Below, piece after piece: positions 38,671 through 49,340 of a stretch of 64,000 nt of DNA. Origin of the DNA: Colius striatus (taxonomy: Eukaryota; Chordata; Aves; Coliiformes; Coliidae); NCBI RefSeq assembly GCF_028858725.1, contig NC_084759.1, forward strand, positions 97,894,362 to 97,958,361, given 5' to 3'. How positions within the stretch are numbered: the first letter of the stretch is position 1; each line of letters begins with the position of its first letter. The notes under the pieces are model-generated. The model had not been told where the DNA came from, made no database searches, and saw nothing but the letters and a program-made list of their open reading frames with translations. A program made the translations under genes and the position numbers.

Positions 38671-41600
38671 AGACTTGTGAGGTGCACAAAGGTACAACCT
38701 GACCAATGCCATCCAGGAACTTGAGCACTGAGGAACACCAGCCTGTGTCTCATAAAAACAGACATTACTTGTTAAGTAGCCATTACTTAACTTTTAAATA
38801 AATAATTTAGGGCCTGTAAAAACTTTGGACTAGGCTCTGTAGAAATGCCAGCTGTGTGTGGAGGAAATGCCAGTTGTGGAAATAGGAGAACGTGCAGGCC
38901 AGAGCAAGCTTCCACGTGGAATATGCAAAGGATGAAGTTAGCTGAGTCCCCAGAAGCACTCAGTTCCCAACGCATCTGGCAAGACTGGCAGAAAGGATAC
39001 ACTGATAATGGTGATTTTGGCTTATTTATCAACCACAAATACATTTCAACATCAACAAGCAAGTTAGAACCAGCCATATGACTGGGTTTTCATAGCATTC
39101 AAGTCATGTAAAGACACATAGTCCAAACAAGGAACAATGTCAACTATGCCACTGCTCTAGAGTGGGGGCCAAAGGCTGTATAACTTATTCCAAATGTCAT
39201 TATATCTAGTCCTTTCCAGGAAGCTGACCAAAAAAATTAATATTTAAGAGCTCTTTGAAAAATTAATTACAATGAGTATTTTATTTAATAATGAGCACTT
39301 CAGAAATAAATATCTTCAGTGGTTTTAATGCATCATCATAGGAAAGCTTTAAAACTAATAGACTTGAATATTACAATTGTAACATTTGTATTGTTAAAAC
39401 TGCTGATAAGACCAATACACCACAGTAGATTTAAGAGGGAGCAAAGTATCACTGTTAGATTTCTGGGGGATAAAGATTCAAAAACCTTCCTTTTCCAGGC
39501 AAGTTTGATCTTGCTGATATTAATATTATAAATGTCCCATAAGTCAAGAGAGGCTTTCAATTCTCAGGAGGGGCAAAGCTGTCCCATGTTAAGAAGCATG
39601 TTGCTACAGGTGGATTCTTGTATAGGAACTTAATCAAACCCGGTCCAGTTCCCAGCTATGGGCCTATGTTAATTACCGGTCTACCATATGTTGTTTGGCT
39701 GATATTACTTTAGAAAACATCGAGCAGGCAATTTTCTTGGGTTTGATTGGATCTTCTTGTAATGTTACAGAAAAAAATTAAACCTCCCATAATAATTGCT
39801 ATCTCCCCTCTACGATCACATAGAAACATCCTATGGTCCTAGCACCAGAACAATAAAAGCTGAAAATATTTTTATTTCCAAGGAGGAAGAGCTAAGTTGA
39901 TGGTGAAAGACAGATAGTGTTGGGTAGAACATCTCTGCGAGGCCTTGACTGCTATCAGAGTGCTGTAGGTAGACACAGCTACTTTGTTGACAGTTTGGAT
40001 TCATGTTTTTCTACCCCTAGCAATGTGACTGAGAATTGAAAATGGAACTTTTCCATAACACAGTTTGAAGGACACATGGATAAAATGATGAGCAACTCTG
40101 TCATTATCTCCATGTCTCTCACACTATTCCTTCATATGCTTATAATGCTTAGAACAATATTTGTTATGGGCTTAAATAGTATATAATCAGAAATCCTCAG
40201 CTATCAAAGCTGTTACTTGAAGGATCTTACAGGGCTTCATGAACAAACCCAAGGGGAGAAACACAACTTTAATGAAAGATTGCAGCTTGCAGCTCCTAGA
40301 GACTCAAGAAGGCTGTGTCTTTTTAGATTACAATGGAATTTGGTCCAAAGCATACAAAACTTGTGTTATGCCTTAAAGCTAAATGAGGTTTGCGTCTCTC
40401 AGTTGGGAAAGGTCAGCTTTGAGACTTCCAGGTCAGAACTGTTTGACAAGGATTTACTGTCATCCACAACTTCAGACATGCTATCAGGCATCATCTAAAG
40501 GCAAGGCTGTAATTGTAAAAAGAGGCAAAGAGGGTAAAACTGAGAGGAAAAAGAAGATGATTTGTTTAAGTGATTTATCCTTACACTTCAAGACTCTCAG
40601 ACTAGAAGGTTCCTCTTGTTGCATGAGGCATGACTGACCTATCTTTCCATTATTGCACTACTGAGCTGTTACAGTTTCAAAACATAAATAGGAAAGACTT
40701 CATAATCTATGGGGTAATCTGTATGGGCTAATTTGCACCTTCCTGGAAAGCCTAGATCCTTGCTCAGTGAAACAGGGCATTGTGGAAGTTTAATCAACTT
40801 TTCCTGTCATTTGGAAAATCAGAGACAACATAAGAGACGAGCAGTAAGGCCCACCATTTAATTACTGCTAACCCTTCTAAGCATTCCTAGGCTTATACAG
40901 CCGGACAGTTGGAATTATGCTGTAGCATGGGAGAACATTACACTGGCCTCTTGTGCACCATATGCCTTTTCATTGACAAACTAACACTTTTTTAATGAGA
41001 GTTTCTGAGGTTGTTATCCAAAATACATTCCTTATCCCAGATCTCATCTTTAGCACCTCTCCCAGAGGTTTCTGAGAGGTTGGACGCAGACATATATGTG
41101 TATCCAGGGCTCGATCAGGCCCCAGTGAAGTCAACAGAAATATTAGTGGTGCTGAACAGATAGGTTCAAATGAGCCTAGGCTCAAACAAAAAGTAAAATC
41201 ATTCCAAGAAAAAGTGAAAGACAAATTATAGGTTCTTTTTTAATCAAAATATGCTGCCTTCCTATCTCTCTTTCTCCCTTCAAAATTTTTTCAACCATCC
41301 TAACTTTATAACTAGTTTAAAGTAAGTGAGAAAATGTTTAAATTTTAAAATGTTGAATACTGCTGGACCAATGCCCAAAAAATGTCATGTCACCTTCCTG
41401 ATACATAACTCTTTAATTTTGGAACTTACCGACTCCAGTCAAGAATTTTTGCTGATGATAAAATACTGAAACGTAGAAAAAGAAATACCAGGAGGTTGAG
41501 AAATGAACTTTTGTTTGCAGGTATCACCATTTCCTGAAAAAGAAGAAAGAACACCTGCAAAACTTTGGTGCATTAAATATTTCATAGGCATAACCTCGGG

Positions 41601-41985
41601 GTTATGTTAATATAACCATTTACATGGGAATGTTAATCTTTGAAACGTTTTTTGCATTAGTTAACCTGTTCTTTACACAAGTGTTAAACTCATGAAGCAG
41701 CCTCTGGAAGCTCCAGAGGTGAGTGCTGGTTTGCCATTCTCTGCACATCCCACCACCAATTCTGCAAAGTACTACAGATGCGCACATCGCTCACTTGCAG
41801 GGAGACTAGTCGGGCTGAGATGCTGTTTGCAGGCTAGGACGAGACTGGACACCTGCATCCCCCCTGGAGATCTGCAGCTAGAGAGCACCTGTTCCTGGCA
41901 GCGTCACGAGACCTGAGGAGGAAACACGAAATAATAAACATTTCTGTTTCCTATGCGTCAGTGTTGTCTTGAACCTGGTGATGCT
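38671..41985. other. Intergenic, proximal 5' flank of ADAMTS5
   Basis: AT-rich sequence with no supported gene. A small hairpin (CATAACC then GGTTATG) lies near 41590. Toward 41700-41985 GC content rises into the CpG island. Confidence 0.55.
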
Positions 41986-42650
41986 GAATCGTGTCCCTCA
42001 GTCGAGACGGACGCCGGGGTCCCTTCCGCTCCTCCCGCCCTCCCGGAGCCCGGGCTGCCTTCCAGCCCTTGATCTGGGCAGAGGGTCAGCCGTTTGTTAG
42101 TCAAAGTCTCCGTGCAGGGTGAAGGTGGAAAGGGCAGATGAAAAAAGTAAATGCAGACATCTGCCCTTTGTGGTGTCTCTGTCTGAGCACGAATCGGGGG
42201 AAGGAAGACGAGGGGGCAGCGTGTGTCTGCCAGCGCGCTGGGGGGGCGGGGGGTGATCTAAGTATCTGTAGTCACTCGAAAGGTCAAAGCAAGCACTGAC
42301 TCTTCCCCGCCCTCTCTGCTCCTCAGGGGCTCGGGGGAAATCACAGTCCGCCCAAACTAGATGACAGCTTGCCGGGACTTAATGACAGGCTGGGTGCAGA
42401 CGAGCCGCGGCCGCCCAGACAAAGGAAGGAAGTTTTGGTGCTGCCACCGACCCGACAAAGGTGCAGGGGCAGTGGCCGGGGCCGCTGCGGAACAGGGCAG
42501 GCAGCGGCGGGACGCGCTCCCCCCAACTCCCGCAGCCACCCCGCTGCCCCCGGCCGCCCCGCATCACTGGCGATCTCGGAAAAGCCCCAGCCGCTGCCCT
42601 CCCCTCCGAGAGCCAGACGTAAACCTGCCTCCTTCCCTGAACGTTGCAAA

Positions 42651-42700
42651 ATGAACAGCAGCGTCAGGCAGGAGACAGGGGAAAGCGGGCAGGACGTGAG
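42651..42700 (+). other. Candidate upstream alternative exon end with strong splice donor
   Basis: An ATG at 42651 (context AAAATGA) opens a frame that runs 50 nt to a near-consensus donor, GAG|GTAAGC, with GT at 42701-42702. This is in the CpG island 1.2 kb upstream of the ADAMTS5 start. It could be the end of an alternative upstream first exon or of a promoter-associated noncoding RNA. Without RNA evidence it may equally be chance. Confidence 0.25.
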
Positions 42701-42835
42701 GTAAGCGCGCCTTCGCCGGTCCCGGCCAGCAGTGACACCTCAAACCCCGGGTGACTCTGTGGCTTTAAGCGATCCGAGGGAAATCTTGCATTTTTCACAC
42801 ACAAACCTTTTTTTCAGAAGGGGAGGTATGGCGTG

Positions 42836-42990
42836 GTTTTTTCTTCCCCCTCAAGTCTCTCTCCCCTCCCTGGCTTCCTCCCGCTTTTCCCCTCTCCTGC
42901 CTCCCTCTCTCCCGCTCCACTCTCACTCCTTTTCTCCTCCCCTCATAGCCTCCCCCCCCCCCTTCCCCTCCCCTCAAGTTTCTCCCTCTG
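42836..42990 (+). repeat. Polypyrimidine block in the promoter
   Basis: About 155 bp of nearly pure C and T, including C11 at 42952-42962, just upstream of the TATA-like box. Sequences of this type can adopt triplex (H-DNA) structure and are often nuclease-hypersensitive in promoters. Translated frames here are composition artefacts. Confidence 0.8.
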
Positions 42991-43073
42991 ATTAAATGAG
43001 AAGGAAGTGTGGGAGTGGTGGTTTTGAAGCTCTCCCTTTAAGAGGCAGCCTGCAGTGACGAATTGTTGAAATT

Positions 43074-43111
43074 GCCATTGCAGGATGGCATTCCGCTATA
43101 AATTCATTGTT
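43074..43111 (+). promoter_or_regulatory. Core-promoter candidate: YY1-like dyad, TATA-like box, SOX-like site
   Basis: GCCAT (43074-43078) and ATGGC (43085-43089) form an inverted pair of YY1-like cores. TATAAAT follows at 43097-43103, and CATTGTT, the complement of the SOX core AACAATG, at 43105-43111. A TATA box here predicts transcription starting at roughly 43127-43135, giving a 5' UTR of about 790 nt. The motifs are seen; their use is inferred. Confidence 0.45.
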
Positions 43112-43175
43112 CCACCTCCTCTCATCTTCACATTTCTCTCCCTTCTCCTCTTGTTCACATCGAGAGACTGGGGAT

Positions 43176-43200
43176 AACAACAACAACAACATCAACAACA
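43176..43200 (+). repeat. (AAC)n trinucleotide repeat in 5' UTR
   Basis: AAC units with one ATC interruption. In RNA, CAA repeats are unstructured, so this stretch would leave an open landing area near the cap of the predicted mRNA. Confidence 0.9.
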
Positions 43201-43627
43201 GAAAAGATACAGGGAGGGGGTTTTTACAAAAAAACGGGACGTTTTCTGCTTCTTGGGCTTTTTGCCTTTTTTTTTTTTTTTTTTCTTTTTAATCATCTCA
43301 CCGGCGACGATCGAAGCGGGTTTTGGTGCCTGAATTTCTTCTCTCCCCTTCTCCTCCTTCTCTTCAAAACAAAAGGAGGCAAAATAAGGAAAGGGACCTA
43401 CCGAAGCCCGAGAAAGTGCCGAGTGGCAGCAGATCTGCCCCCTGTCCCTGCTGCTGCTGATCCGGTGACTACAGCAGAGAAGTGGAAGAGGAGTGGGAAG
43501 TGCTCAAACTTCTCTACTTGCCGGGTCCGAGCCTCCTCTCCTCCTTTTCCTCTCTCCCCACTTTGCCTCCGCAGCAGCAGCGATTTGGGGATTTTTTTTT
43601 TTTTTTTTTGCCTCTCTCTCCCCTTCC

Positions 43628-43717
43628 ATGTGCTCCCGGCTCTTCCCTGCAGAGAAACACAAAGTTCACACGCGAGCGGCTTTTGTTGACACTTTTTTCT
43701 CTCCCACTCACACTTGA
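43628..43717 (+). CDS. Upstream ORF in the ADAMTS5 leader (29 codons)
   Basis: This is the only ATG I find between the predicted transcription start and the main start codon. It opens 29 codons (beginning MCSRLFPAEK) and stops with TGA, 205 nt before the ADAMTS5 ATG. Its initiation context is weak (T at -3, T at +4), so leaky scanning and reinitiation would both be expected to let ribosomes reach the main start. The role would be translational control and not a functional peptide; that is inference. If transcription starts downstream of 43628 the uORF would not exist in the mRNA. Confidence 0.4.
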   Translation: MCSRLFPAEKHKVHTRAAFVDTFFSPTHT

Positions 43718-43922
43718 CTCCAGTTTGGGAGGCTGAACTTTTTCCTTTTCTTTTTTTTTTCCTTTTTTTTTCTCCCCTCCTTCCCCCTTCTCTCCTTCCC
43801 TTAACTACGTTGCTGCACTCTGCCGGCCGGCTCTTTCCACCCCCCCTCCCCAACTCCTGTTGTTATAACTACTACTATTAATTATCACCATCACTGTGGC
43901 CGCTCCTGACGGTGAGGCAAGC

Positions 43923-44855
43923 ATGCTTCTGAAGCTGGTCTCCCTGCTGCTGGCCGCCGAGCTACACCTCGCTCTGGCCCAGCCGCCGGCACCTGCCGAC
44001 TACGGAGCGCCGCCGCCCGCTGCCGCCGCCCTACCGCCTCCCGGGCCCCGACCCGGCCCTCCCCCCGGGCCGCCCCGCGGGGCCAGCGGCGTCGTGAGGC
44101 GCCTCGACCCGACCTACGCGGGGGGCGGTAAGGCGGGCTACGTCCTCTACGCCGGGGGCCAGCGCTTCCTCCTCGACCTGGAGCGCGACGAGGCGGTGGG
44201 GGCGCGGGCCGGCGGGCCGCCGCGCTGCTACTACCGCGGCACGGTGGACGGCAGCCCGCGTTCCCTGGCCGTCTTCAACCTCTGCGGCGGCCTCGACGGC
44301 TTCTTCGCCGTGGGCCGCTCCCGCTACACCGTCAGGCCGGCACGGCGCGGAGCGGAGGCGGGCGGCCCGCGGATCTACGGTGAAGGTCCGGCCCGCGCCC
44401 CGCACCTCTTCCGCAGGGACCGCTTCAGCTTCGAGACGGTGCCGGCCCGCACCAGCTGCGAGACCCGCGACCCGGCCGGCGTGGCGGCGGTGGCGGCGGG
44501 GGACGAGCGGCGGCGGCGGCGGCGGCGGCGTCGCTCCGTCTCCCGGGCCCGGCAGGTGGAGCTGCTGCTGGTGGCCGACGCCTCCATGGTCAGCAAGTAC
44601 GGGAAGGGACTGCAGCACTACCTGCTCACCTTGGCCTCCATCGCCTCCCGGCTCTACGCCCACGCCAGCCTGGAGAACCACGTCCGTCTGGCCGTGGTGA
44701 AGGTGGTGGCCCTGAGCGAGAAGGAGAAGGGGCTGGAGGTCAACAGGAACGCCGCCACCACCCTCAAGAACTTCTGCAAGTGGCAGCACCAGCACAATCG
44801 CCTCGATGACGACCACGACGAGCACTACGATGCCGCCATCCTTTTCACCCGCGAG
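43923..44855 (+). CDS. ADAMTS5: ADAMTS5 (aggrecanase-2), coding exon 1
   Basis: Encodes residues 1-311 of a secreted zinc metalloprotease that cleaves aggrecan and versican in extracellular matrix. The ATG at 43923 (A at -3) opens a signal peptide (MLLKLVSLLLAAELHLALA, predicted cut after Ala19). A proline-rich stretch and a prodomain follow, with YAGGQRFLLDLERD and CYYRGTVDGSPRSLAVFNLC matching vertebrate ADAMTS5. Prodomain cysteines are Cys102, Cys121 and Cys179; the last, in TSCETRD, is the likely latency cysteine. Nine arginines (196-204) form the furin site, and the mature enzyme would start at Ser205 (SVSRARQVELLLVADASM). The prodomain, about 204 residues, is shorter than the roughly 261 of human. 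The exon ends in phase 0 at donor GAG|GTAGGC. The in-frame GTG at 43896 is not used. ADAMTS1, the nearest relative, does not share the SVSRARQ and KWQHQHN sequence. Confidence 0.97.
44508..44534 (+). repeat. (CGG)7 coding repeat encoding the polyarginine furin site
   Basis: Seven CGG units followed by CGT CGC give nine consecutive arginines, residues 196-204. A furin-type convertase needs only a short RxxR-like motif, so the tract is longer than required. Similar CGG/GGC-rich words precede it (44481-44500). Confidence 0.93.
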
Positions 44856-46852
44856 GTAGGCATCATCCCAACCAATCCATGCAGATGGCAACTTGGTGTC
44901 CCTCAAAAAATGTATCCCTGGCTGGAAAGGCTGTGATGAGGCCAGCCTGCTGACCCCCAGCCACCTTGCCCCAATTTGCTCAATCCTTGCGGCCGCTCAC
45001 GCCTTCAGCCTTTCTGTTGTGTTGCACAGTGTCTTGGGAACCAACACCCACCACACACAGTTGACAGAGATGGAAAAGAGGTTGAAAACCCAACAAATTG
45101 TGTTGGAATTGCATGTGCCCCATTCCCTGCCAGGTCATCCCCACTGCAGGAACACAGTCATTCATGCCAGTGCTGGGGCTCCTGCCGGGGTGGAGAGGTG
45201 GTAGTTTGCCTGATCAGGAGACTCATCTGGAGCTGCCAGACTTATCTCTGCTTGAGAGATGACGTTGTTCCATCTTTCCCAGTGAGATGTTTCACATACA
45301 GACGTGCTCTCTTCCAAGAGGTGGTCCAGGCAAAAAGAGCTGTTAGCACTCACTATCTTAAATTGGTCCCCAAACAAACCTGCTAGTGAAAAGGGGGGAG
45401 AACATGCGACTTCCTTGTTGGGTGCATTGAGATGCTATTTCCAGCAAGAATAGCTCCACCGAACTGGAAGCCAGCAGCACTTAGTGGTTCAAGGGCAGGG
45501 CATAAATGCAAACCGCAGGTAAACAGAGCTGCAGAAGTTGAGCGATTTGGGCTGGTGTTAAGGGGATGCAGACTCTTTCTCACCCCCCATGTGAAAAATT
45601 AGTGTCCTGATCCACCGTGGGTCAGATCCGGCAGATACAATCCATGCAGAGCTGTGCCTTGCTCCCTGCCCGGTTGTTAATTAATTGCATTGCCAGAGGT
45701 CGTTAAGGGACATTGCTCTAGTAGACATGTGTCTGAGTTTATGCAATGAAGTTCTTCTGTAAGAATATCCCTTCAGTGGTTTGGGTTTGGCGGGTTTTTT
45801 TTTTTTTTCCCTTCCCCCAAGTATGAAAAAAATAACTGCATAACTTTCCGTTCATTTTGAGTTCTCCTGCTTTTCTACATCATAGGAGCCTGCCAAAAAG
45901 AATGCTTTGGATGGTTTGTGGAAGGAGTTGCTCCAGAATGGGGGGGAAAAAGTGCCTGGCTTGCTTTTATAGCTGTAAATAGTTGAAACATTAGGTTCTG
46001 TGTCACTCCAGCATCAATTGTACAGCAGGAGCCTTTTTTAGCAGTTTAAAACCCATCAGTCCAATTTGCAAGCTTTTTTTTTTTTTTTTAATCGTTATAA
46101 TCTGAATGAAAGTAGGCTAACTTGTCTAGGTCAGAATGCTCTTGCTTTTTTCTATAAACATCCTTTCTAATGGCTTATTAATTAAGCCTGGACCAGAATC
46201 CATCACTTTTCATTGAAAGGTGTTTTTCTCTGCCAGTATTCCCATTTATTTCCCTGGGATTTATTACAAGCCAGAAACTCCTAGGGTTGGCAGACTGTGA
46301 CTCTTAACATCAGTTACTAAGTTAATTTGGATTGAGATAGGATGTGGATTTAAAGTGCACTGCTTTACAGATGCTTATCTGTGTATAATTATTTGCATGG
46401 ATGCCTTCCTGCCAGAGTAAGATTGTTCTGCTAATCAGTAATCCACTTTCAAAGACTACTCAGCAATGCATCTTCCATGCATAGAGTTTCTTCTTTGGGA
46501 TGTAGGCAATGCCTAAACTAATCAAAATGTCACAGCTCCTGTGGTCTCCTTCCACTCTTAAGATGCAAATATCGCTTGCACTGTTACTTAGGGATGTAAA
46601 TGCTTTGCAAGAAAAAAAAACACAGCCTTCCAGCTTTTTTGGTTTACATTTTAACAGGTTTAACTGTGGGATTAGCTCCTCAGTGCAGTTCAGTATAACC
46701 TGATCTGCTTCAATGATTTGCTGTGTACATACACACATTGTTTGGCATTATATTTCATTATTTGACTCAATAAGAACAAGACTGTAGTTTCTTACTACAT
46801 GTGTTCCTGATGTTCTTTGCAGGGAATTATGTGTGAGTCCACACGCTTTTTA

Positions 46853-46911
46853 TGTGTTTACACTTGAAATGTCAACATGAATCTATTTGCTCCTCGTGGA
46901 ATGTAAACACA
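46853..46911. promoter_or_regulatory. Inverted pair of FOX-like sites in intron 1
   Basis: TGTGTTTACA (46853-46862) and its exact reverse complement TGTAAACACA (46902-46911) lie about 49 bp apart, close to five helical turns. Both contain the forkhead core GTAAACA. They are about 2 kb inside intron 1, a common place for enhancers. Function is inferred. Confidence 0.3.
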
Positions 46912-47415
46912 AAAAGGGTTAAAGGATGAAAAAGCAGTAGAGATGTTTCCCGGAGAAAACAGCCCCACTTTGAACTAAAGAGAGATTTTTTCCAGTTTAG
47001 CTTTTCACAGAGAGCGGCAGCAGTTGGCAGGAGGATCCAGCTTTTACAACTATGTTTTGAATGTATGAAGTACGTTGCTTAGCTACTAGACGCCAAGCCA
47101 TGGCTGCATGTTTTGATGGGCTCTGAATACCGTCATGCTAATTTTTGAACATCCAGATGTCTTCTCCTAAATGGCTTGTTTTTTAGGCATGGGGTAAATG
47201 CGTGAGGTAGTTTTCCGTCTTTGTTTACTAACTGAGGCCACCTTGAACTTTGCGTCTCTGCGTCAACAGAATAATATTTGCAAATAATTTGTCAGCTGAA
47301 TGTGTGTCCTCAGCCGTATGTAACTGTTTATGTGTAGTTAGAATCTAAATTATGCATCCCCATTGCCATACATGTCTCTAATATAATAATAATCTTCATT
47401 CAGGAGTGACATTTA

Positions 47416-47441
47416 CCTGGATGTTATTTTTGACATCCAGG
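47416..47441. repeat. Short inverted repeat (9-bp stem, 8-nt loop)
   Basis: CCTGGATGT and ACATCCAGG flank TATTTTTG. A perfect but short hairpin inside intron 1; no terminator or RNA gene is implied. Confidence 0.8.
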
Positions 47442-47624
47442 CTCTTCGAAAAGATAGTAGCCTTACTTGAGTTCCTTATAAAGGATGAATCCTGTCAGAA
47501 TTCAGCACCATTGCTTCCTCCTGTTCTGTTGTCATTACTTGTTTAAAGATAAATTAGTAACCATTGGTAGACTAAGAGTGTAGTGGCAGCTCTCCCTTAT
47601 TATCTAATTAGTTCAAGTTACAGT

Positions 47625-47639
47625 CATCATCATCATCAT
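47625..47639. repeat. (CAT)5 microsatellite
   Basis: Five uninterrupted CAT units in intron 1. Confidence 0.9.
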
Positions 47640-49212
47640 TGATAGTAGCAAGTACTTCTCACACAAAAAGATTTCTAGAAGGAAATTTACTGATTCTGGA
47701 TTAAAACATCCAATAACTTTCAGTCATAATCTGTATTTAATTTGATGAGAGCTCTAAAGTGATTGTGCAGCAGAGCACAGAAAATAGTAAATAAGAACAT
47801 GAGTTCAGTTTGAGGTGATACAGGGTTAAAGCTGTTTTTAGACTCTTTATTGATTATTGGTGGTCACAAGGGCCATATAACTATCCATTAGCTGCTGCAA
47901 ATCCTACGTTTACTCTGTGACTGCAAGGAAAACTACGGTAACGCGTCTGGTCATTATTATGACCTGTGTAGGAGATGGTGAAAAAATCTTCAGTGGACAC
48001 AGAAATTGTCTGTCTCTAAATATTGCAGAAACTTTGTTGGGTTCCACAGGGATTTTTTTTAAATTCCAAAAATCCAGTAAGGAGAAGTACATTTTGCCAG
48101 TGGTCTCTATCTCTTATTTTAAGCCATGATGGCCACTATCAAGCCTGACAGAGGTCTGATCTGTCAGAACTGAACAGTGATCATTTTTTAGTAAGTCCTG
48201 TAAGATATCTCTTTGAGGCAGCTTGACCTTAACAACCTTAGAGAATACATGGGTCCCCTGCTGTTTGACTAGTCTGTGGTTGAGTCCTTGACGGCAGCTG
48301 TAAATTTCTGGGCAACATACATCCTTAGAGCATCATCTGTGGAATATGGTGATGGAAGGATTCCATCATCTGGTGGCCAGGTGAGTCCTCCACCCCATGT
48401 GGCAGTGGAGAAGCGGTTGTGTGGTGGGAAGGAGGAAGAGCTTATGAAGGCCTCTTTGTCTGGAGATTAGCTCACTTTGTTCTCAATGGCAGTGAAGTCA
48501 ACAGCAAATTTAGAATTTTGTCCTTTTCAGGCCTTTTTTATTGTGAAGAGTTCTTGGAAGCTGGACACAGGTTATCTTCAGTCTTCAGGTTTTTATGAGT
48601 GCAACAAAATACTTGCCAGATTATTTGTTACAGTAGAAAACCATATTAGATGTGACTTGCAAACTGTGCTTGAACTCAGGCTGTTCATTGCTGAGGTCTA
48701 GCCTGCTATGCAATTATTCAGTCTGTTTCATTAGTGACCCTTAGTTAAATTTGAAGTGAACTATTGAATGCATTTGGTCAAAATCCAGTTCTCTTCCTCT
48801 CCTTTCCCCCCAATTCTGAATCATGTGAAAATTAAAATAGATATTTCTCACAGCAGATACAGGCAACAAGAAAAAGAAAAAATATTTTCCTAAGTGCTTG
48901 TTAGCATCAGCCATGATAGTATGAGCATGCGTGGTTCTCACAGAAAGTTTGTGTTAGAGCCAAAGGACACTGTCCAGCCTTTTTCCACACAGTAATTATA
49001 TGGATCTGTCTATGTGATTTAGTTTTACTGTCAATCTGACAGTACTTTTGACATTTAACAGCAAGTTTTGGATTATCTCAGCTCTATAGATGATAATTTC
49101 ATCACATGGATCACATGCTTTTGTTGGCTCTAGATCCTTTTTCTATACTTTCATCTTTGCACAATTATTATCCATATTAGTACAACAGGTCACTCTACTG
49201 AAGATTAGTAGA

Positions 49213-49340
49213 CCTCCTGGAAGTGTTCCAGGGCAGATTGCATGGGGCGTTGAGCTACTTGATCTAGTGGAAGGTGTGCCTGCCTACAGCAAGGGGGTTG
49301 GAATTAGATCATCTTTAAAGTTCCTTCCAACTCTGTAGGG
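49213..49340 (+). mobile_element. CR1 LINE 3' fragment
   Basis: Reads CCTCCTGGAAGTGTTCCAGG, TGATCTAGTGGAAGGTGTGC and GGTTGGAATTAGATCATCTT, the 3' UTR landmarks of a CR1 subfamily different from the neighbouring copy at 49709. The terminal octamers are degraded. Confidence 0.85.

Larger units (their letters stand above)
43130..43922 (+). other. ADAMTS5: ADAMTS5 5' UTR (predicted)
   Basis: Predicted from the TATA-like box to the ATG. It is pyrimidine-rich, with T18 runs at 43267-43284 and 43592-43609, an AAC repeat at 43176-43200 and one upstream ATG at 43628. There is no obvious intron, although the T-rich tracts followed by AG could mimic acceptors. The transcription start is not directly determinable. 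Confidence 0.5.
41990..44870. promoter_or_regulatory. CpG-rich promoter and first-exon region of ADAMTS5
   Basis: CpG dinucleotides, scarce in the flank, become dense from about 41990 and remain so to the end of exon 1, interrupted by pyrimidine-rich stretches. A GC box-like G6CG6 lies at about 42240-42253. Together with the start codon at 43923 this marks the promoter region. The boundaries are by eye. Confidence 0.75.

Noticed and set aside
42341..42704. Several overlapping frames of 60-111 codons in the CpG island
   Set aside because: Dense overlapping frames on both strands are expected in GC-rich DNA; none shows a domain. Only the splice donor at 42701 was kept as a finding.
43398..43853. 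151-codon lysine/arginine-rich frame on the minus strand
   Set aside because: It is the complement of the pyrimidine-rich 5' UTR and reflects composition only.
43896..43922. In-frame GTG that would extend ADAMTS5 by nine residues
   Set aside because: Vertebrate initiation uses the ATG at 43923, which directly opens a good signal peptide.
44031..44906. 291-codon open frame antisense to ADAMTS5 exon 1
   Set aside because: It is the shadow of a GC-saturated coding exon, where stop codons are rare in all frames; no domain is visible.
44856..44936. Continuation of the exon 1 frame to a stop at 44936
   Set aside because: It reads into the intron past a good donor (GTAGGC), and exon 2 continues the known protein precisely in phase.
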